A DNA stretch of 47,867 nt from Nitrosomonas sp. (GTDB taxonomy: Bacteria > Pseudomonadota > Gammaproteobacteria > Burkholderiales > Nitrosomonadaceae). The translations under genes and the position numbers were made by a program. The DNA lies in contig NZ_JAIEME010000037.1 in the NCBI RefSeq assembly GCF_019752415.1, forward strand, positions 1 to 47,867. Direction: 5' to 3'. Below, piece by piece: positions 40,023 through 47,867 of this stretch (positions are counted from its first letter, which is position 1; each line of letters opens with the position of its first letter). The notes under the pieces were generated by a model that saw nothing but the letters and a program-made list of their open reading frames with translations, searched no databases and had not been told where the DNA came from.

Positions 40023-41171
40023 CTATTGATGACTGAATGGTTTCATTTTCCATGCGATTAAGATCATGCCGGTTAACGCCGCGGCAGCACTGATAAAGAA
40101 AGTGGTCTCTGCTCCCAGCCAATCCCAGGTATAACCGCTAGAAATTGCTCCCAAGGCACCGCCCAGTCCATAAGCAATGCTGGTATAAATCGCTTGACCT
40201 TTCGCTTGATGACGGCCATGAAAAAATTGATGGATCACCATCATGGCCGCAATATGATGCGCGCCATAAGTTGCGGCATGTAAAACTTGTGCAAAAATAA
40301 TAATTAGCGGCCATTCGACACCCTGCCCTATCAGCAGAAAACGTAGAATAGCGCAGGCAAAGCTAAAAATTAATATGTGCTTTAAACTGAAATGCCGCAT
40401 CAGCCACGGCATAATAAAAAAAATACCGATTTCACAGATAACGCCGGTAGCCCATAACCATCCGACAAATCCTTTGTCATAGCCATGTTCAACCAGATAG
40501 ATTGAGAAAAATGTATAGTAAGCGCCATGCGCAAACAACATCAATAAACTGGCGATCAAAAAAGCCGTGACTTCCGGGCGCAGGCAGATCTGCCGTACCG
40601 TATGCAGTCCCGCGGTATAGTTGATGATTTCCTTCTCAGGAATTTGATAAGAAAAAATCAAAATACCAAACTTTAATCCCAGAATAATCCAAAGTAACCA
40701 GATAATTTCCACGCTTTGCAAGAAATAACCGATACCGACCACCGCCAGAATAAATCCGACAGAGCCCCAGGAACGAATACGCCCGTATTTATCGGTGCGC
40801 TCGCCCAGATGCGACAAGGTAATTGCCTCCATGATTGGCAATGACGCGCTCCAGAAGAAACTCATTGCCAACATAACAAAAAATACCCAGGCAAACGATT
40901 CACCCAGGAAGAAACCACAAAAACTTAATAATCCACTTGCAGCAGCAATCTGCACAACTCGAACGCGCTTCCCCATATGATCGGCCAACCACCCCCAGGC
41001 AGCTGGCGAGAAAATCCGGGTAAACAATAGCAATGACATTAATACGCCGATTTGCAGCGCACTAAATCCAAGGGATTGCAAATACAAGCTCCAATACGGC
41101 GCAAATGCGCCGATCACCGCAAAGTAAAAGAAATAAAAACCGGAAAGGCGCCAATAAGGAAATGATCGCAT
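40023..41171 (-). CDS. MFS transporter, HcaT/phenylpropionate-transporter-like group
   Basis: 382 residues with about 12 membrane helices. The short loop GWLADHMGKRVRV after helix 2 is the major-facilitator signature; GRIRSWGSVGFI before helix 5 is typical of the HcaT-like (MFS_1_like) group. Substrate unknown. It precedes leuC by 76 bases on the same strand and may be co-transcribed, but a role in leucine metabolism is not indicated by the sequence. The 490-base region upstream (41172-41661) has no convincing gene. Confidence 0.85.
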   Translation of the reverse strand: MRSFPYWRLSGFYFFYFAVIGAFAPYWSLYLQSLGFSALQIGVLMSLLLFTRIFSPAAWGWLADHMGKRVRVVQIAAASGLLSFCGFFLGESFAWVFFVMLAMSFFWSASLPIMEAITLSHLGERTDKYGRIRSWGSVGFILAVVGIGYFLQSVEIIWLLWIILGLKFGILIFSYQIPEKEIINYTAGLHTVRQICLRPEVTAFLIASLLMLFAHGAYYTFFSIYLVEHGYDKGFVGWLWATGVICEIGIFFIMPWLMRHFSLKHILIFSFACAILRFLLIGQGVEWPLIIIFAQVLHAATYGAHHIAAMMVIHQFFHGRHQAKGQAIYTSIAYGLGGALGAISSGYTWDWLGAETTFFISAAAALTGMILIAWKMKPFSHQ

Positions 41172-41664
41172 AAAGTGAGCTAATTGACGCAGTGATTAAA
41201 CTAAAAAATTGTTGATTAAATGTTGTTTGTTAGGTGAAATTACAAATTGAATACCGAATACTCACTGGGTGTACTGAGGACAACTGCCTAGAAGGATCAA
41301 TTTTACTAGAATTCTCGCCTTCCATGCAGCTAAGAGAAGCAAGCGGCAACCAATTCGATACGCCTCCATCAAATGCCTTAATAAAACACCGCAGACCTTT
41401 CGCTACTAGCCCGAAAGTTTACTTGTTCTACGCCCAGACAGTTGACAATCCACAAGCCCTTCGATAGTCTCCTTGCACGGATTGGATTTTGTATTGTCAC
41501 GCACTCGCCATGCTCTGATTAGATTGAAGAAAACTTTGGCAAGATGCAGAATCATCACCTCACGCCCGCGTTTCTCAGTTAATCAAAGTTTTGTGCGATA
41601 CGTAAATACATTTTTTTCATCTTTATCAAATACAATAATTCGTTAATCTAAAAAGGAGAAAATG

Positions 41665-42084
41665 ATGGGACTAAAAGGATCTAAAACAGAAGGAAACCTG
41701 AAAGCCGCTTTTGCCGGCGAATCTCAAGCTAACCGCCGTTATTTATATTTCGCAGCTAAGGCCGACGTAGAAGGACAAAATGACGTAGCTGCTGTATTCC
41801 GGTCTACCGCTGAAGGTGAAACCGGTCACGCGCATGGCCACCTGGAATATCTGGAAAACTGTGGCGACCCGGCTACCGGCATGCCATTTGGAGCTTCCCG
41901 CGACAATCTGAAAACAGCCATTGCAGGTGAAACGCACGAATACACCGACATGTATCCAGGCATGGCAAAAATAGCGCGCGATGAAGGGTTTGACGAAATC
42001 GCTGACTGGTTTGAAACGCTGGCCAAAGCTGAACGCTCGCATGCCAATCGCTTTCAACGCGCACTCGATAGCTTAGCCGATTAA
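41665..42084 (+). CDS. Rubrerythrin family di-iron protein
   Basis: 139 residues from the second ATG, six bases after GGAG (the first ATG is only three bases away). A four-helix ferritin-like domain with two ExxH iron ligand motifs (ETGH and ERSH) and the starts [23 protein letters not shown] and [18 protein letters not shown], showing the internal half repeat. It lacks the C-terminal rubredoxin cysteines, so it needs an external electron donor. Rubrerythrins reduce hydrogen peroxide. The next gene is an iron-sulfur protein that could be that donor, by inference. Confidence 0.93.
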   Translation: MGLKGSKTEGNLKAAFAGESQANRRYLYFAAKADVEGQNDVAAVFRSTAEGETGHAHGHLEYLENCGDPATGMPFGASRDNLKTAIAGETHEYTDMYPGMAKIARDEGFDEIADWFETLAKAERSHANRFQRALDSLAD

Positions 42085-42122
42085 TTCGTTACACGATACG
42101 ATCGCTTATTGCATAGAGTCAT

Positions 42123-42157
42123 TGGGGTTTATCTAACTATTCGTTGGTTAAACCCCA
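42123..42157 (+). terminator. Hairpin between rubrerythrin and the Fe-S gene
   Basis: TGGGGTTTA (42123-42131) pairs with TAAACCCCA (42149-42157), nine base pairs around a 17-base loop. Only a short T-run (TTT at 42161-42163) follows, so termination is probably partial. It could set the ratio of rubrerythrin to downstream message. Confidence 0.4.
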
Positions 42158-42198
42158 TCCTTTAATCGAATAAATTTTCTACTCGCTGAAACCCGTTT

Positions 42199-44187
42199 AT
42201 GTCTACTCGTGAAGGCAGTCTGGAAGCACCGAAACGTCATCCCATTGACTGGAAAAATCCTGATTTTTATAACGAAGCCAGTCTGAATCAGGAAATGGAG
42301 CGCGTTTTCGATATTTGCCAGGGATGCCGCCGTTGCGTCAATCTTTGCACCGCTTTTCCACGCTTGTTTGATTTGATTGATGAAAGCACTACCGGCGAGC
42401 TGGATAGCGTCAACAAAAACCAATACTGGGAAGTGGTCGATCGTTGCTATCTTTGCGATATGTGCTTCATGACCAAATGTCCTTATGTGCCGCCGCATGA
42501 GTGGAACATTGATTTTCCGCATCTGATGTTACGCGCCAAAGCAGCCAAATATAAAAGTCAGGGCGCCGGTTTTCGTGACAAATTGCTCTCCAGCACTGAT
42601 TTGATGGGTAAGCTTGCCACTATTCCCGTGGTGGTTCAAACCGTAAATACCATTAACAAAACTCCGGTTACCCGGAAGTTGATGGACAGCATGCTGGGAA
42701 TTCATGCCGATAGAAAATTGCCTGAATACACGGCCAAAAAATTCCGCGAGAACGCTACACCCAACGATACTTTCCCAGTAAAAGATGGTGCACGCACACT
42801 AGGAAAAGTCGCTATTTATGCCACCTGCTATATCAATTATAACGAACCGGGCATCGGCCACGATTTACTAAAAATACTGGAACATAATGAAATTCCAGCC
42901 TGTCTGGTGGAAAAAGAAGCCTGTTGCGGCATGCCGAAACTGGAATTGGGTGATCTGGAAGCAGTGGAAAAACTCAAAAATGAAAATATTCCCCACTTAC
43001 TGAAACTGACTCAAGCGGGCTATGCCATTCTCTCCGCCGTGCCCTCCTGTACATTGATGTACAAGCAAGAATTGCCGTTGCTATTTCCAGATGATGAGGA
43101 TGTTCAAGCCGTTGCTGCCGCCACGTTCGATCCATTTGAATATCTGGCATTAAGAAACCAAGACAATTTACTTAAAACAGATTTCAAAAAACCGCTGGGA
43201 AATGTGGCTTACCATATCCCTTGCCATCAACGCGTGCAAAATATTGGCAAAAAGACTCGCGATATTCTGCAACTGATACCCGATACAACAATCAACGTCG
43301 TAGAACGCTGCTCAGGCCATGACGGCACCTGGGGTGTAAAAAGCGAGCACTTCGCCGATTCGATGAAAATTGGCCGGCCGGTTTTTAAACAAATGGCTGC
43401 ATCAGATCCGGATTACATCAGTTCAGATTGCGCCATCGCCGCACGGCATATCGAACAAGGCATAGGCGAGAGTAAAGCGCAAAAATTACACCCGCTCACT
43501 TTATTGCATATGGCTTATGGCATTGATACCGATCTTCAGTCACCAGCCGAATCCAACTTATCAGTCACACCTATCACACAACCCGGTAAAAAACACATGA
43601 CGCCAATAACCCGTGACAACCTGCTGACATTGGAAGTATATGCCAAAATACGCAAAGATTTCCGCGCACAAGTGATGGCACATAAGAAAACACGCAAAAT
43701 CGCGCTGGGAGAAAATATTACGCTGATCTTTGAAGATGAATTGACCGTTCGTTATCAAATTCAGGAAATGTTGCACGTAGAACGTATTTTTCAGGAAGAA
43801 GAAATCGTACACGAGCTTGAAACTTATACGCCATTGATTCCAGATGGACATAACTGGAAAGCCACCATGATGATTGAATACCCTGACCCAACGGTGCGTG
43901 CAGCCAAATTGGCTACGATGGTAGGCATTGAGGATAAAGTGTGGGTCAAAATTGCCGGGCATGCGCCCGTGTACGCGATTGCTGATGAAGATCTGGAACG
44001 GGAAACCAGCGAAAAAACCTCGTCCGTTCATTTCCTGCGTTTTGAGCTCACCCCTGAAATGATCCAATCACTCCAGCAAGGCGCGCCATTAAGCATGGGC
44101 GTTGATCACCCAGCCTATCAAGCAACAATAGATGCCGTGGATGCCAGCATTCGCGCATCACTAGTCAATGATTTATCCGTTGCATGA
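42199..44187 (+). CDS. Fusion of GlpC/HdrD-type iron-sulfur CCG protein with DUF3501
   Basis: 662 residues. An N-terminal double [4Fe-4S] ferredoxin region has C40-C43-C46-C50 (CQGCRRCVNLC) and C83-C86-C89-C94 (CYLCDMCFMTKCP). Two CCG-type domains follow (around 210-255 with KEACCGMPK, and 340-390 with CHQRV and ERCSGHDGTWG), as in glycerol-3-phosphate dehydrogenase GlpC and heterodisulfide reductase D. From an internal MTPITRDNLLTLEVY at residue 467 the rest matches DUF3501, usually a separate neighbouring gene. The protein probably passes electrons between a quinone or thiol system and a partner such as rubrerythrin; this is inferred from gene order. It overlaps the CNP1-like gene by four bases. 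Confidence 0.85.
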   Translation: MSTREGSLEAPKRHPIDWKNPDFYNEASLNQEMERVFDICQGCRRCVNLCTAFPRLFDLIDESTTGELDSVNKNQYWEVVDRCYLCDMCFMTKCPYVPPHEWNIDFPHLMLRAKAAKYKSQGAGFRDKLLSSTDLMGKLATIPVVVQTVNTINKTPVTRKLMDSMLGIHADRKLPEYTAKKFRENATPNDTFPVKDGARTLGKVAIYATCYINYNEPGIGHDLLKILEHNEIPACLVEKEACCGMPKLELGDLEAVEKLKNENIPHLLKLTQAGYAILSAVPSCTLMYKQELPLLFPDDEDVQAVAAATFDPFEYLALRNQDNLLKTDFKKPLGNVAYHIPCHQRVQNIGKKTRDILQLIPDTTINVVERCSGHDGTWGVKSEHFADSMKIGRPVFKQMAASDPDYISSDCAIAARHIEQGIGESKAQKLHPLTLLHMAYGIDTDLQSPAESNLSVTPITQPGKKHMTPITRDNLLTLEVYAKIRKDFRAQVMAHKKTRKIALGENITLIFEDELTVRYQIQEMLHVERIFQEEEIVHELETYTPLIPDGHNWKATMMIEYPDPTVRAAKLATMVGIEDKVWVKIAGHAPVYAIADEDLERETSEKTSSVHFLRFELTPEMIQSLQQGAPLSMGVDHPAYQATIDAVDASIRASLVNDLSVA

Positions 44188-44693
44188 AACGAGCACTTAC
44201 GCTGATTTGTGTTTTGTTTTTGTTTGCTTGCGCTAAGCCAGCATTCAAAGACGAATTTGAAAGCGACAAACCCTGGATTGAACAACTGACACAACTCCCC
44301 GCTTACCCGGATGAGAAAAATTTGATGGCATTCGATGCAGGTGCTGTCAGCGGTAACAAATATTTCGTTGACACAACCTCCATCAAAATAGGTGAAGATG
44401 GTGTCATCCGCTTTAGCCTAATTATCAAATCCTCTGCAGGCGCCTTGAATGTCAGTTATGAAGGCATCCGTTGCGCTACTAGAGAAAGAAAAGTGTATGC
44501 ATTAGGCCGGAATGATAAAACCTGGACACAACCTCGCGTATCGGAATGGCAGAAACTCGACTTTGTCCGGCAATTTTATGCACAACGAGAACTATCCAAA
44601 AATATCTTTTGTCCCCATCAGCAAATTGTAAGCACCACTGAAGAAGCCATCCAGGCTTTGAAAGTAGGCATGCATCGAAACATATTCCGTTAG
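44184..44693 (+). CDS. CNP1-like family lipoprotein
   Basis: 169 residues. Signal peptide with lipobox LFAC (Cys16), so a lipid-anchored envelope protein. The remainder (PWIEQLTQLPAYP...YFVDTTSIKIGEDGVIRFSLIIKS) matches the CNP1-like family, whose function is unknown. Start ATG overlaps the stop of the Fe-S/DUF3501 gene (ATGA), giving tight translational coupling. The 318-base gap to the Rh50 gene shows no gene or tRNA. Confidence 0.8.
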   Translation: MKRALTLICVLFLFACAKPAFKDEFESDKPWIEQLTQLPAYPDEKNLMAFDAGAVSGNKYFVDTTSIKIGEDGVIRFSLIIKSSAGALNVSYEGIRCATRERKVYALGRNDKTWTQPRVSEWQKLDFVRQFYAQRELSKNIFCPHQQIVSTTEEAIQALKVGMHRNIFR

Positions 44694-45011
44694 CGGAGCA
44701 ATCGTTCTATTGCCAATAAGGTAAACCCCATTTAGGCACCAGTTTTTATCAGAGATTACTCTTGCTCGCACGCAAGTCTCACCACAAATATAATCAACAA
44801 TCTGGCTAGACCCTATTGTTTTTATGGTAATTAGAGTTCAAACTCTTGACCGGGGATTTGATCTGCATTCAAATTAAAACACGTTCTAAAGGTCTCGCCA
44901 TAGAACATAGTAATCGATTAATGTAACCATATTGGTCACTGAAGTTTCTACCAAGTATTAAACAGTGTTTCCCCAGAAATATCCCAAATAACCAAAATAA
45001 GGAAGAATCAT

Positions 45012-46385
45012 ATGAACAAAGGCTTTTGCTTGACACTACTAAATGTAGTGGGGCTGTTTCTCCTAGGTTTCAGCAGTTGGGTCAGCGCTAGTGAAGTAGC
45101 CGCTGTTGTGAGTGAAGCACAAGTAGTTGCAAAGTATAATTACATTATCAATATCCTGACCATGCTTCTGGTCGGTTTCGGTTTTCTCATGGTATTTGTC
45201 CGCCGCTATGGGTTTGGTGCTGTAACTGGCACTTATCTCGTCGTCGCCGTTGGACTTCCGCTCTACATCCTGTTACGTGCGAACGGCATCTTTGGTCACC
45301 AGTTATCACCGCACACGTTGGATTCGTTGCTATTTGCTGAATTATCAGTCGCCACGGCATTAATCGCTATGGGTGCTGTACTAGGACGTCTGCGTGTTTT
45401 TCAATACGCATTGCTCGCGCTTTTAGTCGTTCCGCTTTATCTATTGAATGAGTGGCTCGTACTTGATGATGCGATTGGCTATACCACCGGATTTAAGGAT
45501 TCAGCCGGTTCCATTGTTATTCATGCATTTGGTGCCTATTTTGGATTAAGTATGTCCATCGTGCTCACCACAGCTTACCAGCGCAGCAAGCCGATCGAAT
45601 CGGATCACACCTCCGATCGCTTTGCCATGTTAGGTTCCATGGTGCTTTGGATATTCTGGCCAAGTTTTGCCACGGCACTAGTACCTTTAGAAAATATGCC
45701 GCAAACGGTCGTCAATACATTACTGGCACTCTCCGGCGCGACGATTGCTACCTATTTCCTCAGTTCCAAACTGCACAACGGCAAAACCTCCATGGTCGAT
45801 ATGGCTAATGCGGCATTGGCGGGTGGTGTAGCTATCGGTTCATTATGCGATGTGGTATCTCCAACCGGCGCATTTGGCATTGGTTTGCTGGCTGGCACGG
45901 TTTCTGTTTTAGGTTATGTTTTCCTCCAGCCAGTATTGGAATCCCGATTTAAACTCGTTGATACCTGTGGCGTGCATAACTTGCACGGTATGCCTGGATT
46001 AATAGGCGGCCTTAGTGCTTTCTTCTTTGTGCCGGATATTGCCATTGCGCAATTCAACGGCATCATGATTACCCTTATCATCGCCATTACTGGCGGGCTA
46101 ATTGCCGGTGCCATCGTCAAAGCGACCGGTACCACGCGCGAGCCTTATGAAGATAGCGTGGAATTTACACACCTTGCCGGTCCTGAAAAAGAGAACTTGC
46201 CGGAGCAATTACAAACGCGCGTTGAAGTTCTGGAAACCCGTGCCGCTAAACCACAAGCCCCAGTTGAATCACCAGAAACCAAAGCATTGGTGGCAAGACT
46301 GGAATCCCGCATCTTGACTCTGGAAAGTAGAGTTGCGGCAGCACCGACGCAAAATACTGAGGCAAAACCAGAATCACAGAGTTAA
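45012..46385 (+). CDS. rh50: Rh50-type ammonia/ammonium channel
   Basis: 457 residues with ribosome site aaggaagaatcat before ATG. Signal peptide (1-26) and about 11 membrane helices. Rh signatures are IVIHAFGAYFGLS with D163 and H171, and DTCGVHNLHGMPG with H322, the twin pore histidines. The HAFGAYFGLS form distinguishes Rh from bacterial AmtB proteins. It conducts NH3 or NH4+ across the inner membrane, fitting an ammonia oxidiser. The C-terminal cytosolic tail (about 380-457) is long and has a leucine/glutamate-rich heptad-like region (LETRAA...LVARLESRILTLESRVAA). No glnK neighbour is present, as usual for Rh. Confidence 0.95.
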   Translation: MNKGFCLTLLNVVGLFLLGFSSWVSASEVAAVVSEAQVVAKYNYIINILTMLLVGFGFLMVFVRRYGFGAVTGTYLVVAVGLPLYILLRANGIFGHQLSPHTLDSLLFAELSVATALIAMGAVLGRLRVFQYALLALLVVPLYLLNEWLVLDDAIGYTTGFKDSAGSIVIHAFGAYFGLSMSIVLTTAYQRSKPIESDHTSDRFAMLGSMVLWIFWPSFATALVPLENMPQTVVNTLLALSGATIATYFLSSKLHNGKTSMVDMANAALAGGVAIGSLCDVVSPTGAFGIGLLAGTVSVLGYVFLQPVLESRFKLVDTCGVHNLHGMPGLIGGLSAFFFVPDIAIAQFNGIMITLIIAITGGLIAGAIVKATGTTREPYEDSVEFTHLAGPEKENLPEQLQTRVEVLETRAAKPQAPVESPETKALVARLESRILTLESRVAAAPTQNTEAKPESQS

Positions 46386-46400
46386 TAGTTCTTCAAGTTT

Positions 46401-46430
46401 AACCCCTCCGCTGCTTGCAGCGGGGGGGTT
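46401..46430 (+). terminator. Strong intrinsic terminator after rh50
   Basis: Arms 46401-46413 and 46418-46430 form 13 pairs (one G-U) closed by a CTTG tetraloop, 15 bases after the rh50 stop. The T-run is short (TTATTAT), but the stem is very stable. It also lies just behind the end of the convergent hxlR gene and may serve both. Confidence 0.75.
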
Positions 46431-46451
46431 ATTATCTAAGGTAAGTGATCA

Positions 46452-46811
46452 CTATTCATGAGATTTAAAAACGGTGGCGCCGGGATAATAAACTTTCCCC
46501 CAATTGACTAAAGCTTCTAATACCGGCCGCAAATCCCCTCCCTTTTGGGTTAATTCATATTCGAAGCGCACCGGCTTTTGCTGATATGCATATTGCACGA
46601 TAATCCCGGCAGATTCGAGATTTTTCAATCGATCTGCCAGAATATTTGTAGCGATTTGTTCCGGCGATGTCAGAAACTCTTGGTATCGCCTTTTCCCCAA
46701 CAACAGATCACGGATAATCAGCAAAGACCACTTATCCCCCAACTGATCAAGCGCGCAAGCAATTGGGCAATGCGATCGTTCAAAGATAGTTTTGTTCGAA
46801 TTGTCCGTCAT
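46452..46811 (-). CDS. HxlR family transcriptional regulator
   Basis: 119 residues. Winged-helix HxlR fold with CPIACALDQLGDKWSLLIIRDLLLGKRRYQEF near the start and the ILADRLKNLESAGII recognition region. HxlR proteins respond to oxidants or electrophiles and often repress a divergent detoxification gene. The divergent glutathione-S-transferase gene 134 bases away, with matching inverted repeats between, fits this. Cys15 is in the N-terminal position where some relatives sense reactive species. Confidence 0.9.
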   Translation of the reverse strand: MTDNSNKTIFERSHCPIACALDQLGDKWSLLIIRDLLLGKRRYQEFLTSPEQIATNILADRLKNLESAGIIVQYAYQQKPVRFEYELTQKGGDLRPVLEALVNWGKVYYPGATVFKSHE

Positions 46812-46865
46812 ACGCCAAAAACCTTACTTGAAAAATAACAGAATAATCGTAATGTAATACACTAG

Positions 46866-46880
46866 CTTGCAATTAACAAG
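46866..46880. promoter_or_regulatory. HxlR candidate operator 1, CTTG-N7-CAAG
   Basis: Perfect four-base arms separated by seven bases, between hxlR and the GST gene. The same arms and spacing recur 32 bases away (center to center), about three helical turns, so the two sites face the same side of the DNA. A TATAAT box (46883-46888) lies between the two. On the minus strand TTGTTA and TACATT with 17-base spacing form a likely hxlR promoter overlapping this site. Confidence 0.6.
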
Positions 46881-46896
46881 TTTATAATATAAAGTA

Positions 46897-46913
46897 ACTT
46901 GCACTATACAAGT
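46897..46913. promoter_or_regulatory. HxlR candidate operator 2, ACTTG-N7-CAAGT
   Basis: Five-base perfect arms with the same seven-base spacing as operator 1. It lies 33 bases before the GST start, close to its ribosome site, well placed for repression by occupancy. Confidence 0.6.
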
Positions 46914-46945
46914 AGCATTGAAATTATTACTAATAAGGAGCTGAC

Positions 46946-47656
46946 ATGCTAAAACTTTACCAGTTTGAACGCACTTGGGGTATTCCAAATTTAAGTCCTT
47001 TCTGTTGCAAAATAGAAACCTACTTGCGCATGGCGGAAATTGAATATGAAATTAAACCAGCGCTTCCTTTAGGCGCACCCAAGGGAAAACTGCCCTACAT
47101 CGAAGATAATGGCCAAGCCTTGGGTGATTCGCGTTTTATCATCACACATCTCAAATCAACTTATAAAGACCTGGATAAAGGACTGCCAGAAGATAAATTA
47201 GCCCTATCGGTTGCCATGCAGCGTTTACTTGAAGAACATTTATTTTGGGCTGCGCTCTATTCGCGCTGGCAATATACGGATGAAAATTGGCAAGTCAATA
47301 AACAAGCGATTTTTGGCAAATTACCGCCCATTATCCGCGACATTGTCGCTAGTGGCTGGCGCCGCAAAATCAAGCAGCAGATTTTGGGTCATGGCACCGG
47401 TAGACACCAAGCTGAAGAAATCTTCGCACTTGGCAAGCAGGATATGGAGGCGTTATCTGCAAGCCTCGGCAACAAAACCTATTTCTTGGGTGACCAACCC
47501 ACCACGCTGGATACCACAGCTTTTGGGTTGCTCATCAATATCATCGGCTGCCCCATTGAATCACCGTTGAAGGAATATGGCCTAGCCAAAGACAATCTGG
47601 TCAATTATGTTGATCGAATCGGGCGTGAGTTTTATCCTGATTTGCAAAGCAATTGA
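46946..47656 (+). CDS. Glutathione S-transferase family protein (FAX/metaxin-like)
   Basis: 236 residues with aaggag eight bases upstream of ATG. A thioredoxin-fold N-terminus (LKLYQFERTWGIPNLSPFCCKIETYLRM) and GAPKGKLPYIEDNGQALGDSRFI match the glutathione-binding half, and the C-terminal helical domain contains LGDQPTTLDTTAFGLL. Closest in style to the failed-axon/metaxin-like group found in many bacteria. Probably a detoxification enzyme controlled by the divergent HxlR regulator. Substrate unknown. Confidence 0.85.
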   Translation: MLKLYQFERTWGIPNLSPFCCKIETYLRMAEIEYEIKPALPLGAPKGKLPYIEDNGQALGDSRFIITHLKSTYKDLDKGLPEDKLALSVAMQRLLEEHLFWAALYSRWQYTDENWQVNKQAIFGKLPPIIRDIVASGWRRKIKQQILGHGTGRHQAEEIFALGKQDMEALSASLGNKTYFLGDQPTTLDTTAFGLLINIIGCPIESPLKEYGLAKDNLVNYVDRIGREFYPDLQSN

Positions 47657-47684
47657 TAGTGATGTGGTCCAATAGACATGGACA

Positions 47685-47738
47685 CTCCAGTTAAAAAAAT
47701 AATCTTAACTGGAGGAAGAAATGGAAACGAGGAAATAA
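47685..47738 (+). mobile_element. 5' end of an IS element: RBS-sequestering hairpin and interrupted ORF
   Basis: CTCCAGTTAA (47685-47694) pairs perfectly with TTAACTGGAG (47705-47714). The right arm covers the Shine-Dalgarno GGAGG (47711-47715) of an ORF starting ATG at 47721 that reads METRK and then stops (47736-47738), where another IS end begins. The start and the hairpin over the RBS suit an IS transposase leader; the family is probably IS3-like, at low confidence. Confidence 0.45.
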
Positions 47739-47867
47739 TATCACTGCTGTCCCGTTAACGAGCAAGTACTGCGGCCCGATTCAGGCCTAATTGGTATAAT
47801 AAGTTTTCGCATAACTTGTTGAACCAGATAGGAGAATCAGGCCATGCCTCATTGTAATACAATCTTT
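47739..47867 (+). mobile_element. Left end of an IS4-type element with partial transposase
   Basis: The end repeat (47739-47759, containing CTGTCCCGTTAAC) is followed by a leader, a ribosome site (aggagaatc at 47829-47837) and ATG at 47844. The first eight residues, MPHCNTIF, resemble the DUF4372 N-terminus of IS4-family transposases (MxHxNTVFxQLLK). The gene runs off the window. It interrupts the preceding IS ORF after five codons, so it inserted later. A related end survives at 2465-2485. Confidence 0.5.

Noticed and set aside
41234..41467. 77-residue plus-strand frame upstream of rubrerythrin
   Set aside because: No ribosome site, no recognisable domain and unlikely composition. The gap 41172-41661 otherwise shows only a probable AT-rich promoter region.
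44694..45011. Search for a tRNA, small RNA or sigma-54 site before rh50
   Set aside because: No cloverleaf, and TTGGTCACTGAAG does not fit the GG/GC spacing of sigma-54 sites. Nothing supportable found.

Overview
The window looks like a chromosomal segment of a betaproteobacterial ammonia oxidiser, most likely a Nitrosomonas or close relative. The main pointer is the Rh50-type ammonia channel at 45012-46385, a family rare in bacteria but known from Nitrosomonas europaea. The leu-asd-fimV-truA-trp-accD-folC-cvpA-purF-metZ gene order and the moderately AT-rich sequence fit. No rRNA, tRNA, CRISPR array or prophage was seen. The organism call is an inference from gene content.

The left part (1-9149) is accessory and scarred. 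It starts inside an IS3-like orfA remnant, followed by an OmpA-type envelope protein translationally coupled to an ExeA-like AAA+ ATPase. Next comes a small DUF2798 membrane protein beside a broken copy of a nucleoside deaminase gene, then an RlpA-like lipoprotein and a 790-residue EF-hand membrane protein. An intact second deaminase lies about 4.6 kb from the broken one and is flanked by a 92-bp near-identical copy of the DUF2798/deaminase junction, truncated next to an IS630 transposase remnant. A DUF2971 gene is split by a frameshift at a run of nine A.

The middle (9150-22476) holds mostly forward-strand transport and envelope genes: a 7-TM protein with a glycine-zipper tail, a YbaL/Kef-type antiporter, two small conserved unknowns, an Nramp-related transporter lacking the canonical metal motifs, an Atm1-type ABC exporter, the flagellar stator pair motA-motB, and a membrane-anchored methyltransferase. 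cysS converges on these from the other strand, followed by a tandem pair of cyclophilins, one exported and one cytosolic.

From 41171 down to 22540 almost everything is on the minus strand and forms a long housekeeping cluster: an MFS transporter, leuC-leuD-leuB (leucine), asd (aspartate family), fimV (polar hub), truA (tRNA pseudouridine), trpF-trpB-trpA (tryptophan), accD (fatty acids), folC (folate), a SPOR/DedD protein, cvpA, purF (purines) and metZ (methionine). This order is widely shared with gammaproteobacteria such as Pseudomonas.

The right part (41665-47867) holds rubrerythrin, an iron-sulfur/CCG protein fused to DUF3501, a CNP1-like lipoprotein, the Rh50 channel with a strong terminator, and a divergent HxlR regulator/glutathione-S-transferase pair separated by two matching inverted repeats. 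The window ends in nested IS sequences: an IS4-type element interrupts another element five codons into its first ORF. The most system-like novelty candidates are the rubrerythrin / Fe-S-DUF3501 fusion / CNP1 unit and the two large unrecognised membrane proteins at 4604 and 9150.
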